In this document: piece by piece, positions 7,752 through 16,407 of the stretch
Layout of the letters: the number at the start of each line of letters is the position of its first letter
Numbering within the stretch: position 1 is the first letter of the stretch
NCBI GenBank assembly: GCA_018993155.1
Contig: JAGKSX010000014.1
Coordinates: 35,841-99,840, forward strand
Origin: Hydrogenophaga sp.
GTDB taxonomy: Bacteria > Pseudomonadota > Gammaproteobacteria > Burkholderiales > Burkholderiaceae_C
Reading direction: 5' to 3'
Length of the DNA: 64,000 bases
Position numbers and translations under genes: made by a program
The notes under the pieces: generated by a model
What the model was told of the DNA's origin: nothing
The model's database searches: none
The model's input: only the letters and a program-made list of their open reading frames with translations

Positions 7752-8816
7752 ATGGCGCTCGTTTCCATGCGCGAACTGCTCGACCACGCCGCCGCCAACG
7801 GCTACGGCATTCCGGCTTTCAACGTCAACAACCTCGAACAGGTGCAGGCCGTGATGGCCGCCGCCGACGAAGTCGGCGCGCCGGTGATCCTGCAGGCCAG
7901 CGCCGGGGCCCGCAAATACGCCGGAGAGCCCTTCATCAAGCACCTGATCCAGGCCGCGATGGAGGCCTACCCGCACATTCCCCTGGTGATGCACCAGGAC
8001 CACGGCACCTCGCCCAAGGTCTGCGAAGGCGCGATCAACCTGGGCTTCGGCTCGGTGATGATGGACGGCTCGCTGATGGAAGACGGCAAGACCCCGGCCT
8101 CGTTCGACTACAACGTGGACGTGACCCGCAAGGTGGTGGACATGGCGCACAAGGTCGGCGTCACCGTGGAAGGCGAGCTCGGCTGCCTGGGCAACCTGGA
8201 AACCGGCGAAGCCGGCGAGGAAGACGGCATCGGCGCCGAAGGCAAGCTGGACCACAGCCAGATGCTCACGGACCCCGAAGAGGCCGCACAGTTCGTCAAG
8301 GCCACGCAGCTCGACGCCCTGGCCATCGCCATCGGCACCAGCCACGGCGCCTACAAGTTCAGCCGTCCGCCCACCGGCGACATCCTGGCCATCAGCCGCG
8401 TCAAGGAAATCCACAAGCGCATTCCCAATACCCACCTGGTGATGCACGGCTCGTCCTCCGTGCCGGCCGAGCTGCTGGCCATCATCAACCAGTACGGCGG
8501 CAAGATGAAGGAAACCTACGGCGTGCCGGTGAAGGAGATCCAGGAAGCCATCAAGCACGGCGTGCGCAAGATCAACATCGACACCGACATCCGCCTGGCC
8601 ATGACCGGTGCGGTGCGCAAGTTCCTGGCCGAGAACCCCGACAAGTTCGACGCCCGCGAGTGGCTCAAGCCCGCGCGCGAAGCCGCCAAGCAGGTCTGCA
8701 AGGCACGTTACCTCGAGTTCGGCTGCGAAGGCCAGGGCAGCAAGATCAAGGGCGAGAGCCTGCAGGTCGTCGCCGCCAAGTACGCCAAGGGCGAACTCGC
8801 CCAGCTCGTGAACTGA
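7752..8816 (+). CDS. fba: fructose-bisphosphate aldolase, class II, Calvin-cycle subtype
   Basis: Zinc-dependent cleavage of fructose-1,6-bisphosphate to dihydroxyacetone phosphate and glyceraldehyde-3-phosphate (and the reverse in gluconeogenesis or the Calvin cycle). The 354-residue length and motifs fit the Calvin subtype: [12 protein letters not shown] near the start, the zinc-binding [22 protein letters not shown], and VMHGSSS with the [11 protein letters not shown] phosphate site near the C-terminus. ATG 7752 follows an AGGGG ribosome site. A strong terminator follows the stop. The subtype is common in betaproteobacteria, so it does not by itself show autotrophy. Confidence 0.97.
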   Translation: MALVSMRELLDHAAANGYGIPAFNVNNLEQVQAVMAAADEVGAPVILQASAGARKYAGEPFIKHLIQAAMEAYPHIPLVMHQDHGTSPKVCEGAINLGFGSVMMDGSLMEDGKTPASFDYNVDVTRKVVDMAHKVGVTVEGELGCLGNLETGEAGEEDGIGAEGKLDHSQMLTDPEEAAQFVKATQLDALAIAIGTSHGAYKFSRPPTGDILAISRVKEIHKRIPNTHLVMHGSSSVPAELLAIINQYGGKMKETYGVPVKEIQEAIKHGVRKINIDTDIRLAMTGAVRKFLAENPDKFDAREWLKPAREAAKQVCKARYLEFGCEGQGSKIKGESLQVVAAKYAKGELAQLVN

Positions 8817-8837
8817 CCCGCCTTTCGCTCCTGCCAG

Positions 8838-8863
8838 AACGCCACCCTCGCGGTGGCGTTTTT
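8838..8863 (+). terminator. rho-independent terminator after fba
   Basis: AACGCCACC (8838-8846) pairs perfectly with GGTGGCGTT (8852-8860) around a 5-base loop, and a run of five T follows (8859-8863). It sits 21 bp after the fba stop. Confidence 0.9.
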
Positions 8864-8876
8864 CATGGGCGAGGGG

Positions 8877-9704
8877 TCAATCTTCCCAGCCGGCGGCCTG
8901 GATCGCGGCCACGATCTCGCGCCCGGTGCGCACCAGCGCCGGCCCGAAGTCCTCGTGCAGCAGCTCGCCCTGCAGCCGCGACGACGGCCCGCCCACGGTG
9001 AGGGCCAGCGGCTCGCGGCCGTCGCCCAGGTCGATGCCCACGCCAATCGCGGCGATCTCGCTCTCCCACTCCGACGCCGACACCGCGTAGCCGCGCCGGG
9101 CACATTCCGCCTCCGCACGCCGCAGGCCCGCCTCGCGCTCGGGCCAGAGGGTGGCGTCCTGCGCCTGCAGCCGGCGCGCCACCAGGCCTTGCATGCCGGG
9201 CGTGGCGGCACACCAGATGGCGCGGCCCATGGCGGTTTCTGCGAACGGCAGGCGCGTGCCCACATCCAGCCCCAGGATGAGGCGTGCGGTGCTGCGGCAG
9301 TGCGCCACGTAGACCACCGAGGTGTCGTGACGCACCCCCAGCGAGATCGCCGCCTGCGTGTGCTCGGCCAGCGTTTCCATGAACGGCCGCGCGATGCGCC
9401 CGACCTGGAAGTTGGACAGCACGCTGAAGCCCAGCGAGAGCACCGCCGGGCTCAGCGCGTACTCGCCGGTGGCCGCGCGGTGCCGCAGGTAGCCCAGGCT
9501 GGTCAGCGTGAACGTGAGTCGCGAGACGGTGGCCTGCGGCAAGCCGGTGCGGCGCGCGAGCTCCTGGTGCGCGAGCCAGCGGTCGGACGGGCCGAAACAG
9601 CGCAGCACGGTGAGCCCGCGCGCCAGCGCGGTGACGAAACGGCGGTCCTCGGCGGGATCGGTGTCGGCCAGCGGGGGGGATGGCGTGTGGCGCTGGCGCC
9701 CCAT
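8877..9704 (-). CDS. IclR-family transcriptional regulator
   Basis: A 275-residue cytosolic regulator. The N-terminal winged helix (about 22-85) has the IclR pattern GLTVLRCFG followed by the recognition region QATVSRLTFTL. The effector-binding domain (about 100-270) contains the family signature (TAMGRAIW) and the C-terminal GPSSRL stretch. The start at 9704 has an AAGGAG ribosome site. It is divergent from an acyl-CoA ligase and a Bug receptor gene. The shared 182-bp gap holds two inverted repeats of the IclR operator type, so it most likely controls that module and itself in response to an aromatic or organic acid. Confidence 0.92.
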   Translation of the reverse strand: MGRQRHTPSPPLADTDPAEDRRFVTALARGLTVLRCFGPSDRWLAHQELARRTGLPQATVSRLTFTLTSLGYLRHRAATGEYALSPAVLSLGFSVLSNFQVGRIARPFMETLAEHTQAAISLGVRHDTSVVYVAHCRSTARLILGLDVGTRLPFAETAMGRAIWCAATPGMQGLVARRLQAQDATLWPEREAGLRRAEAECARRGYAVSASEWESEIAAIGVGIDLGDGREPLALTVGGPSSRLQGELLHEDFGPALVRTGREIVAAIQAAGWED

Positions 9705-9728
9705 GGGATGTCTCCTTTTTCTGCAGAT

Positions 9729-9766
9729 CGGAATACAGCACCTGCCGTATTCCGCTCATCGGAATT
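9729..9766. promoter_or_regulatory. IclR operator cluster 1
   Basis: ATTCCG (9749-9754), five bases, then CGGAAT (9760-9765) form a perfect inverted repeat. A further half-site CGGAATAC (9729-9736) is inverted relative to GTATTCCG (9747-9754). The cluster lies 25-62 bp upstream of the iclR start codon. Confidence 0.6.
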
Positions 9767-9862
9767 CTGAAGCTCTTTCATCGGATGCCGGATGCTCGGT
9801 TTCCCTGAATGGCATTTACACATCCAAGGCGTGGACCGTATATTGACCTTCATTTTCTTGTT

Positions 9863-9877
9863 TTCCGCCAAGCGGAA
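9863..9877. promoter_or_regulatory. IclR operator 2, next to acyl-CoA ligase start
   Basis: TTCCG-N5-CGGAA, the same arm sequence and spacing as the repeat at 9750-9764. It ends nine bases before the ligase ATG at 9887, where bound protein would block transcription or translation start. Confidence 0.6.
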
Positions 9878-9886
9878 TCAATCACC

Positions 9887-11575
9887 ATGCCCTCGCAAAC
9901 GGCCCACTGGCCGCCCGGCCTGCCCCGGCAACTCACGCTGCCGCAGACCAACCTTTTCTACAACCTCGAGGTCTCGGCCACGCGGTTTCCCGACAAGCCC
10001 TTCATCGTCTTCTACGACACGCCGCTGAGCTACGCGCACTTCCTGCGCGAGGCCGAGCACATCGCCGGGCACCTGCAACAGGTGTGCGGCGTGAAGCCGG
10101 GCGACCGCGTGCTGCTGTGCATGCAGAACAGCCCGCAATGGGCCCTGGCCTTCTACGGCATCCTGCGCGCCAACGCGGTGGTGGTGCCGGTGAACCCGAT
10201 GAACCGGGTGGAAGAGCTGCGCCATTGCCTCAGCGACAGCGGCGCGCAGGCGGCCTTCGTGGCGCAGGACCTGTTGCCGCAGCTGCGACCGCTGCTCACC
10301 ACCGAGGGCGAAGGCCTGCGCCACCTCGTGGTCGCCACCTACAGCGACCACCTGCGCGTGCCCACCGAACTGCGCGTGCCCGACTTCGTGGCCGCGCCGC
10401 GCGCACCCATCGAAGGCCCCGGCCTCGTGGCCTGGGCCGACATGGTGGCCGCTGCCCGCACGCCCGGGCCGCTGACCACCGGGCCCGACGACCTCTGCGC
10501 CATGCCCTACACCTCGGGCACCACCGGCCTGCCCAAGGGCTGCATGCACACCCACCGCAGCGTGATGAGCACGCTGGTCGGCGGCGTGCGCTGGTTCGGC
10601 ACCTCGCAGGACGCGGTCTGCCTCTCCGTGCTGCCCTTCTTCCACGTCACCGGCCTCTCCGGCAGCCTGAACGGCCCGCTGTACGCGGGCGCGACCCTGG
10701 TGGTGCTCTCGCGCTGGGACCGCGAGGTCGCCGCGACCTGCATGCAGCGCTACCGCGTGACCATGTGGCAGGCCATCTCCACCATGGTGATCGACTTCCT
10801 CGCGCACCCGCAGCTCGACCAGTTCGACCTCGCCAGCCTGGCCTGCGTGCGCGGCGGCGGCGCGGCCATGCCCGACGCGGTGGCCGCGCGCCTCAAGGCG
10901 CTCACGGGCCAGGACTACATCGAGGGCTATGGCATGTCCGAGACCATGGCCGCCACCCACATCAACCCCACGCACCGGCCCAAGCCCCAGTGCCTGGGCC
11001 TGCCGGTGTTCGACGTGGACGCGCGCGTGCTCGACCCCGACACCCTGGCCGAACGCCCCACCGGCGAGACCGGCGAGATCGTGGTGCACGGGCCGCAGCT
11101 CATGCAGGGCTACTGGCGCAACCCACAGGCCACGCGCGAATCCTTCATCGACATCGACGGCCGGCGCTTCCTGCGCACCGGCGACCTCGGCCACGTCGAC
11201 GAAGAAGGCTACTTCTTCATGACCGACCGGCTCAAACGCATGATCAACGCCAGCGGCTTCAAGGTCTGGCCGGCCGAGGTGGAGGCGCTCATGTACCACC
11301 ACCCGGCGATCCAGGAAGCCTGCGTGATCGGCGTGCGCGACGCGCGCCGCGGTGAGACCGTCAAGGCCCTGGTGGTGCTGCGGCCCGGACAGCGTGGCCA
11401 GGTCAGCGAACAGGACGTGATCGACTGGGCGCACGGCCACATGGCCGCCTACAAGAGCCCGCGCATCGTGGAATTCGTGGAAACGCTGCCCCGCTCGGGC
11501 AGCGGCAAGGTGATGTGGCGCGAACTGCAGGAGCAGCAGGCCGCGCGCGACGCACAGACACCCCATCCCTCCTGA
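9887..11575 (+). CDS. AMP-dependent acyl-CoA ligase
   Basis: Activates a carboxylic acid with ATP and coenzyme A to an acyl-CoA. The 562-residue enzyme has the ATP-grasping loop YTSGTTGLPKG from residue 208, GYGMSE at about 347, the hinge region TGD at 431-433, and the C-terminal catalytic Lys541 in GSGKV. ATG 9887 is chosen; a longer frame from 9809 would run through the operator. The substrate cannot be read from sequence: long-chain fatty acid or an aromatic acid is possible. It is followed at 40 bp by a solute-binding receptor and lies divergent from an IclR regulator, so the three form a small uptake-and-activation module. Confidence 0.9.
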   Translation: MPSQTAHWPPGLPRQLTLPQTNLFYNLEVSATRFPDKPFIVFYDTPLSYAHFLREAEHIAGHLQQVCGVKPGDRVLLCMQNSPQWALAFYGILRANAVVVPVNPMNRVEELRHCLSDSGAQAAFVAQDLLPQLRPLLTTEGEGLRHLVVATYSDHLRVPTELRVPDFVAAPRAPIEGPGLVAWADMVAAARTPGPLTTGPDDLCAMPYTSGTTGLPKGCMHTHRSVMSTLVGGVRWFGTSQDAVCLSVLPFFHVTGLSGSLNGPLYAGATLVVLSRWDREVAATCMQRYRVTMWQAISTMVIDFLAHPQLDQFDLASLACVRGGGAAMPDAVAARLKALTGQDYIEGYGMSETMAATHINPTHRPKPQCLGLPVFDVDARVLDPDTLAERPTGETGEIVVHGPQLMQGYWRNPQATRESFIDIDGRRFLRTGDLGHVDEEGYFFMTDRLKRMINASGFKVWPAEVEALMYHHPAIQEACVIGVRDARRGETVKALVVLRPGQRGQVSEQDVIDWAHGHMAAYKSPRIVEFVETLPRSGSGKVMWRELQEQQAARDAQTPHPS

Positions 11576-11615
11576 GCAACAGCCCACCCGGCATCACCAC
11601 AGAAGGAGACAAGGC

Positions 11616-12614
11616 ATGCAACACCCCTCATCACCCCCCTCGAAGCGCCGCCGCGCGCTGCTGCTGGCCAGCGCCGCCAGCGCGGGCCTGGCCCCGTTCG
11701 GCCTCGCGCGGGCGCAATCGCCCGCGTACCCGAACCGCCCCGTGACCATGATCATTCCCTGGCCCGCCGGCGGCTCGACCGACCGCCACCTGCGCGCGCT
11801 GGCCGAGATCGCCAGCAAACACCTGGGCCAGCCCATCGTGATCGAGAACCGCCCCGGTGCCGGCGGCACCCTGGGCCCGAGCACCATGGCGCAGACCGCC
11901 AAGCCCGATGGCTACACCATCGCCCAGTTCCCGCTCGGCCTGCTGCGCATGCCGCACATGCAGAAGACCAACTGGGACCCGCTGACCGACTTCACCTACA
12001 TCATCGGCGTTTCGGGCTACACCTTCGGCCTGACCGTCAAGGCCGACTCGCCCTACAAGACCTTCAAGGACTACATCGAGGCCGCGCGCAAGCAGCCGGG
12101 CGCCATCAACTACGGCTCCACCGGCACCGGCAGCAGCCCGCACCTGCTGATGGAAGAACTGGCCGGCAACGCCAAGGTGCAGCTCACGCACGTGCCCTTC
12201 AAAGGCAACGCCGACCTGCAGGCCGCCCTGCTCGGCGGCCACGTGATGGCGCAGAGCGATGCCAGCGGCTGGGACAAGTACGTGGACGGCGGCCAGATGC
12301 GCCTGCTGGTCACCTTCGGCGAGCAGCGCACCCAGCGCTGGCCCGAAGTGCCCACCGCGCAGGAGCTCGGCTACGGCGTGGTGTCCACCTCGCCCTACGG
12401 CCTGGCCGGCCCCAAGGGCATGGACCCGGCCGTCACCAAGGTGCTGCACGACGCGTTCAAGAAGGCCATGGAGGACCCCAGGCACATCGAGGTGCTGGGC
12501 CAGCTCAACCAGGCCATGTGGTACCGCAGCGGCGACGATTACCGCAGGTGGGCGGCCGAGACCTACGCCAAGGACAAAGCCCTGATCGAGCGCCTGGGGC
12601 TCGCCGCCAAATAG
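11616..12614 (+). CDS. Bug-family (TctC-like) periplasmic solute receptor
   Basis: A 332-residue extracytoplasmic binding protein of the tripartite tricarboxylate transporter type, the family hugely expanded in Bordetella and Comamonadaceae. A twin-Arg-rich signal (KRRRALLLASAASAG, cleavage near LARA) precedes the family's YPNRPVTMIIPWPAGGSTD opening and the ENRPGAGGT loop; ligand-contact regions such as NYGSTGTGS follow. The start has an AAGGAG ribosome site. No TctA/TctB membrane partners are present in the window, so it is an orphan receptor. Together with the ligase it probably supplies a carboxylate for activation. Confidence 0.93.
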   Translation: MQHPSSPPSKRRRALLLASAASAGLAPFGLARAQSPAYPNRPVTMIIPWPAGGSTDRHLRALAEIASKHLGQPIVIENRPGAGGTLGPSTMAQTAKPDGYTIAQFPLGLLRMPHMQKTNWDPLTDFTYIIGVSGYTFGLTVKADSPYKTFKDYIEAARKQPGAINYGSTGTGSSPHLLMEELAGNAKVQLTHVPFKGNADLQAALLGGHVMAQSDASGWDKYVDGGQMRLLVTFGEQRTQRWPEVPTAQELGYGVVSTSPYGLAGPKGMDPAVTKVLHDAFKKAMEDPRHIEVLGQLNQAMWYRSGDDYRRWAAETYAKDKALIERLGLAAK

Positions 12615-12663
12615 GCGCCGCACCGGCGGACTCGACTTTCGGCCCCATCCCGCCGCCAACTTG

Positions 12664-12669
12664 CGATAA
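12664..12669 (+). promoter_or_regulatory. putative purC promoter -10 (GATAAT)
   Basis: GATAAT at 12664-12669 would start transcription at about 12676, upstream of the hairpin at 12686-12713 and 68 bp before the purC start codon. No clear -35 is seen. Confidence 0.45.
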
Positions 12670-12685
12670 TCCCCCGGAATGGTTC

Positions 12686-12716
12686 AAAGCCCGTTGGCTG
12701 TTCAACGGGCTTTTTT
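12686..12716 (+). terminator. strong hairpin with T-tract in the purC leader
   Basis: AAAGCCCGTTG (12686-12696) pairs perfectly with CAACGGGCTTT (12703-12713) around a 6-base loop, followed by a run of T to 12716. It may end the Bug-receptor transcript. A -10-like element lies just upstream, so it may also act as an attenuator in the purC leader. Confidence 0.85.
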
Positions 12717-12743
12717 CTTGTCCTGCTATTTTCCGATCCGATC

Positions 12744-13652
12744 ATGACCTCTGCCTTGCACACCTCGGCCCTGACCTCCCTGCCCCTGCTGGCGCGCGGC
12801 AAGGTGCGCGACAACTACGCCGTGGGCGACGACCGCATTCTCATGGTGGCGAGCGACCGCATCAGCGCATTCGACGTGATCATGGGCGAACCGATCCCCG
12901 GCAAGGGCGAGCTGCTCACCCGGCTATCGCTGTTCTGGTTCGATCAGCTCGGCCCCAAGGGTTTGAACATCTGCCCGATCCACCTCACCGGCGACGCGCC
13001 CGAGAGCGTGGTCTCGCCCGCCGAGGTGCCGCAGGTCACGGGCCGCTCGATGCTGGTGCAGCGCCTCAAGCCCATCCCGGTGGAGGCCGTGGTGCGCGGC
13101 TACCTGGCCGGCAGCGGCTGGAAGGAGTACCAGGAAAGCCGCTCGGTCTGCGGCGTGAAACTGCCCGAAGGCCTGCAGAACGCGTCGCAGCTGCCCGAGC
13201 CCATCTACACGCCCGCGGCCAAGGCGGCCATGGGCGAGCACGACGAGAACATCACCTTCGAGCGCACGGTCGAGATGATCGGCCCCGAGCTCGCCGCGCA
13301 GATCCGCGACGTGTCGATCGCGCTCTACAAGGCGGCCGCGGCGATCGCGCTGAAGAAGGGCATCATCATTGCCGACACCAAGTTCGAGTTCGGCCTGGAC
13401 AAGGCCGGCAAGCTGGTGCTCATGGACGAGGTGCTCACGCCCGACAGCTCGCGCTACTGGCCGGCCGAAAGCTACGTGGTGGGCCAGAACCCGCCGAGCT
13501 ACGACAAGCAGTTCCTGCGCGACTGGCTGGAGACCGCACAGGTCAGCGGCAAGCCCTGGGACAAGACCCCCCCCGCGCCGCGCCTGCCGCGCGAGGTGAT
13601 CGAGAAAACCTCTGCGAAGTATCAGGAGGCGCTCACGCGCCTGATGAATTAA
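12744..13652 (+). CDS. purC: phosphoribosylaminoimidazole-succinocarboxamide synthase
   Basis: SAICAR synthase of de novo purine synthesis: joins CAIR and aspartate using ATP. The 302-residue product is of the longer type found in many betaproteobacteria and yeast. Visible motifs include [10 protein letters not shown] near the start (nucleotide site), [28 protein letters not shown], and [10 protein letters not shown] followed by [17 protein letters not shown] 12744 lies after the leader hairpin. Its TAA stop shares the palindrome TTAA with the stop of the convergent thioredoxin-family gene. purE and purK follow on the same strand beyond that gene. Confidence 0.97.
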   Translation: MTSALHTSALTSLPLLARGKVRDNYAVGDDRILMVASDRISAFDVIMGEPIPGKGELLTRLSLFWFDQLGPKGLNICPIHLTGDAPESVVSPAEVPQVTGRSMLVQRLKPIPVEAVVRGYLAGSGWKEYQESRSVCGVKLPEGLQNASQLPEPIYTPAAKAAMGEHDENITFERTVEMIGPELAAQIRDVSIALYKAAAAIALKKGIIIADTKFEFGLDKAGKLVLMDEVLTPDSSRYWPAESYVVGQNPPSYDKQFLRDWLETAQVSGKPWDKTPPAPRLPREVIEKTSAKYQEALTRLMN

Positions 13653-14560
13653 CTGAGAACGACGCTGGAGAGACGGCGGCGGTAGGTCGCCACCGTCGGG
13701 TCTTCGGGCGGCACCTGGCCTTCGGCCACCTTGGGCTTGGGTGGGTCGATCACGTCGAGGATGGCGATGAAGGTCTTGCGCGCCAGCTCCTCTTTCCAGG
13801 CCTTGTCGCGCATCAGGATCTCCAGCAGTTCGTCCATCGCTGCCGTCCACTGGCCGTAGGCCATGAGCAGTTGCGCGAGCGCGAAGCGCGATTCGAAGTC
13901 GCGCTTGTTCGCGGCGATGGCGGCCTGCAGCTCCGCCGCGCGGGCATCGGGGTCGGCCACCTCGGCCTGCGCATCGCGCGCGGCCATCCAGCGCTGCAGC
14001 GAGTCGAGCCGGCGCACGCCCGCGGCCTTGGCGATCACCGGGGCGAACGCCACCTTGGCGTCGTCGTCCTGCCCCATCTCCAGCAGCAGCTTCACGAGCT
14101 CGAAGCGCGCGTCGTCGTTGTCTGGTGCCGCCTGCACCGCCTCGCGCATCTTCTCCAGCGCGCCGTCCAGGTCGCCCTGGGCGAGCGCGTCCTGCGCATC
14201 GGGCTCCACCGCCTCGGCCTCGGCTTCGTCGCCGCCGGGGGGCAGGTGCTTGTCGAGGAAGGCCTTGATCTGGCCCTCGGGCATCGCGCCCATGAAACCA
14301 TCGACCGGCTGGCCGTTCATGAGCAGCACGCAGGTGGGAATGCTGCGGATGCCGAAGGCGGCGGCGAGCTGCTGCTCCTGGTCGGAATCGATCTTGACCA
14401 GCTTGAAGCGGCCGGCGTAGTCGGCCTCCAGCTTCTCCAGCAGCGGGCCGATCACCTTGCAGGGGCCGCACCACGGGGCCCAGAAATCCACCAGCACGGG
14501 GGTGTGCATCGAAGCCTCGATGACCTCGGCTTCAAAGTTGGCGACGGTGACGTTGATCAT
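13649..14560 (-). CDS. thioredoxin/TPR co-chaperone (YbbN/CnoX-like)
   Basis: A 303-residue protein. The N-terminal thioredoxin fold (about 1-110) has an intact WCGPC redox motif and the cis-Pro in SIPTC. An acidic linker follows, then helical TPR-like repeats (about 125-300) as in E. coli YbbN/CnoX, which protects proteins during oxidative and heat stress. Unlike E. coli YbbN, whose motif is SxxC, both Cys are kept here, so disulfide chemistry is likely. ATG 14560 (MINVTV) is preferred; a GTG at 14590 would add ten residues. It is convergent with purC and divergent from purE. Confidence 0.9.
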   Translation of the reverse strand: MINVTVANFEAEVIEASMHTPVLVDFWAPWCGPCKVIGPLLEKLEADYAGRFKLVKIDSDQEQQLAAAFGIRSIPTCVLLMNGQPVDGFMGAMPEGQIKAFLDKHLPPGGDEAEAEAVEPDAQDALAQGDLDGALEKMREAVQAAPDNDDARFELVKLLLEMGQDDDAKVAFAPVIAKAAGVRRLDSLQRWMAARDAQAEVADPDARAAELQAAIAANKRDFESRFALAQLLMAYGQWTAAMDELLEILMRDKAWKEELARKTFIAILDVIDPPKPKVAEGQVPPEDPTVATYRRRLSSVVLS

Positions 14561-14580
14561 GGGAGCGGCCTGGGCAAACG

Positions 14581-14586
14581 TAAAAT
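14581..14586 (+). promoter_or_regulatory. putative purE -10 element (TAAAAT)
   Basis: TAAAAT lies 22 bp before the small upstream ORF and 87 bp before purE, in the divergent gap with the thioredoxin-family gene. On the opposite strand TAAAGT (complement of 14592-14597) could serve that gene, so the two promoters would overlap. Confidence 0.4.
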
Positions 14587-14607
14587 CCACACTTTACCGG
14601 AGACGCC

Positions 14608-14676
14608 ATGCCCTGCCATGCGCGCGACCGCTCCAGCCCCCCGCGGGGGGCGCATCGGCCAGAGGCACCGTCATGA
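14608..14676 (+). CDS. putative 22-residue upstream ORF coupled to purE
   Basis: ATG at 14608 is preceded by GGAG seven bases upstream. The frame encodes 22 residues beginning [10 protein letters not shown] and ends in TGA at 14674-14676, overlapping the purE ATG (14673-14675) as ATGA. Most of it is encoded by a GC-rich dispersed repeat. It may simply result from repeat insertion, or couple translation of purE to the leader. No family is recognisable. Confidence 0.35.
   Translation: MPCHARDRSSPPRGAHRPEAPS
14628..14660. repeat. dispersed GC-rich palindromic repeat, copy A
   Basis: Contains the perfect palindrome GCCCCCC-GC-GGGGGGC (14636-14651) with the flank GCTCCA. It resembles the first half of copies at 23840 and 54534. 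Confidence 0.6.
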
Positions 14677-15161
14677 ACTCCATCCAAGTGGGTGTGCTCA
14701 TGGGCTCCAGCAGCGACTGGGACACCATGCAGCACGCCGTGCAGATCCTGCAGGACTTCGGCATCGCGCACGAGGCGCGCGTGGTCTCGGCGCACCGCAT
14801 GCCCGACGACATGTTCACCTACGCCGAGGCAGCCGCCGGGCGCGGGCTCAAGGCGATCATCGCCGGCGCCGGCGGCGCGGCGCACCTGCCGGGCATGCTG
14901 GCGGCCAAGACCGTGGTGCCGGTGCTCGGCGTGCCGGTGGCCAGCAAACACCTCAGCGGCGTGGACTCGCTGCACAGCATCGTGCAGATGCCCAAGGGCA
15001 TCCCCGTGGCCACCTTCGCGATCGGCGCGGCCGGCGCGGCCAACGCGGCGCTGTTCGCCGTGGCCCTGCTGGCCAGCCACGACCCCGAGCTGCGCCACAA
15101 GCTCGACACCTTCCGCGCCCAACAGACCGCCGCCGCCCGCGCGATGACCCTGCCCGCATGA
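14673..15161 (+). CDS. purE: N5-carboxyaminoimidazole ribonucleotide mutase
   Basis: Class I PurE converts N5-CAIR to CAIR in purine synthesis. The 162-residue length is typical. Motifs: [14 protein letters not shown] (phosphate-binding start), [10 protein letters not shown] with the catalytic His, [12 protein letters not shown], and the [25 protein letters not shown] stretch conserved in class I. ATG 14673 has a weak GAGG ribosome site and overlaps a possible upstream ORF. Its TGA overlaps the purK ATG, so purE and purK are coupled. Confidence 0.96.
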   Translation: MNSIQVGVLMGSSSDWDTMQHAVQILQDFGIAHEARVVSAHRMPDDMFTYAEAAAGRGLKAIIAGAGGAAHLPGMLAAKTVVPVLGVPVASKHLSGVDSLHSIVQMPKGIPVATFAIGAAGAANAALFAVALLASHDPELRHKLDTFRAQQTAAARAMTLPA

Positions 15162-16399
15162 GCCTCAAGACCCTTCTCCCCGGCAACCCTTCCGTGCACA
15201 GCGGCCAGCAGACCACGCTGGGCGTCATGGGTGGTGGCCAGCTCGGCCGCATGTTCGTGCAGGCCGCGCAGGCCATGGGTTATTTCACCGTGGTGCTCGA
15301 TCCCGATCCGGCCAGCCCCGCCGGCCTGGTCAGCCACCACCACATCAAGACGGCCTACGACGACGAGCAGGGCCTGGCCCAGCTGATGCAGCGCTGTGAC
15401 GCCATCACCACCGAGTTCGAGAACGTGCCGGCGCAGGCCCTGCTCACGCTCGCAGCCCAGCGGCCGGTGGCGCCGTCCGCCGCCTGCGTGGCCGTGGCGC
15501 AGGACCGCGTGAAAGAGAAGGCCCACTTCGAGCATTGCGCGCCCATCAGCGGCGTGGCGCCGGCGCCGCACGCCGTCATCACCACCGACGCCTCGCTCAA
15601 GGCCCTGCCGGCCGATCTGCTGCCCGGCATCCTGAAGACCGCGCGCATGGGCTACGACGGCAAGGGCCAGGTGCGCGTGTCCACGCGCGAAGAACTCGCC
15701 GCCGCCTGGGACGATCTGGACAAGGTGCCCTGCGTGCTGGAGAAGCTGCTCCAGCTGCGCGCCGAATGCTCGGTGATCGTGGCGCGCGGCGCCGACGGCC
15801 AGGTCGTGAGCTTTCCGGTGCAGAAGAACACGCACCACGACGGCATCCTCGCTCTCACCGAGGTCTTCGACGGCGCGCTCGATCCCACGCTGGCACAGCG
15901 CGCGCAGGCCAGCACGGTGGCCATCGCGAACCACCTGCAGTACGTGGGCGTGCTGTGCGTCGAGTACTTCGTGGTGGAGAACGCCGATGGCGCGCTCGAC
16001 CTTGTGGTCAACGAAATGGCGCCACGCCCGCACAACAGCGGCCACTACACACAGAACGCCTGCGACCTGTCGCAGTTCGAAGCCCAGGTGCGCGCGCTCG
16101 CCGGCCTGCCACTGCCCACGCCGCGCCAGCACAGCCCGGCCATCATGGTCAACCTGCTGGGCGATCTCTGGTTCGCGCCCAACGCCGTGCGCGCGCAAGC
16201 CAGCAGAACACCCGTGTCGCCGCCCTGGGGCGCGGTGCTGGCCCTGCCCGGCACCCACCTGCACCTCTACGGCAAGCTGGGCGCCCGCCCGGGCCGCAAG
16301 ATGGGCCACCTCAACATCACCGGCGCCAGCGTGGCCCAGGTGCGCGAGACCACCGAGCAGGTGCTGGCGCTGCTCGGCCTGCCCGCGCTCGGCGCCTGA
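15158..16399 (+). CDS. purK: N5-carboxyaminoimidazole ribonucleotide synthase
   Basis: ATP-grasp enzyme that carboxylates AIR to N5-CAIR using bicarbonate, feeding PurE. The 413-residue product has the [11 protein letters not shown] Rossmann start, the TEFENV loop, the RMGYDGKGQ grasp motif, [29 protein letters not shown] (metal and phosphate site, residues about 270-300) and the C-terminal HLYGK stretch. Start ATG 15158 overlaps the purE stop by four bases. Upstream in-frame open sequence back to 12518 overlaps purC and purE and is not coding. Confidence 0.95.
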   Translation: MSLKTLLPGNPSVHSGQQTTLGVMGGGQLGRMFVQAAQAMGYFTVVLDPDPASPAGLVSHHHIKTAYDDEQGLAQLMQRCDAITTEFENVPAQALLTLAAQRPVAPSAACVAVAQDRVKEKAHFEHCAPISGVAPAPHAVITTDASLKALPADLLPGILKTARMGYDGKGQVRVSTREELAAAWDDLDKVPCVLEKLLQLRAECSVIVARGADGQVVSFPVQKNTHHDGILALTEVFDGALDPTLAQRAQASTVAIANHLQYVGVLCVEYFVVENADGALDLVVNEMAPRPHNSGHYTQNACDLSQFEAQVRALAGLPLPTPRQHSPAIMVNLLGDLWFAPNAVRAQASRTPVSPPWGAVLALPGTHLHLYGKLGARPGRKMGHLNITGASVAQVRETTEQVLALLGLPALGA

Positions 16400-16407
16400 G
16401 GCGCGCC

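Noticed and set aside
12615-12743. Purine riboswitch upstream of purC
   Set aside because: Only one simple hairpin with a T-tract is present; no three-way junction or conserved purine aptamer sequence.
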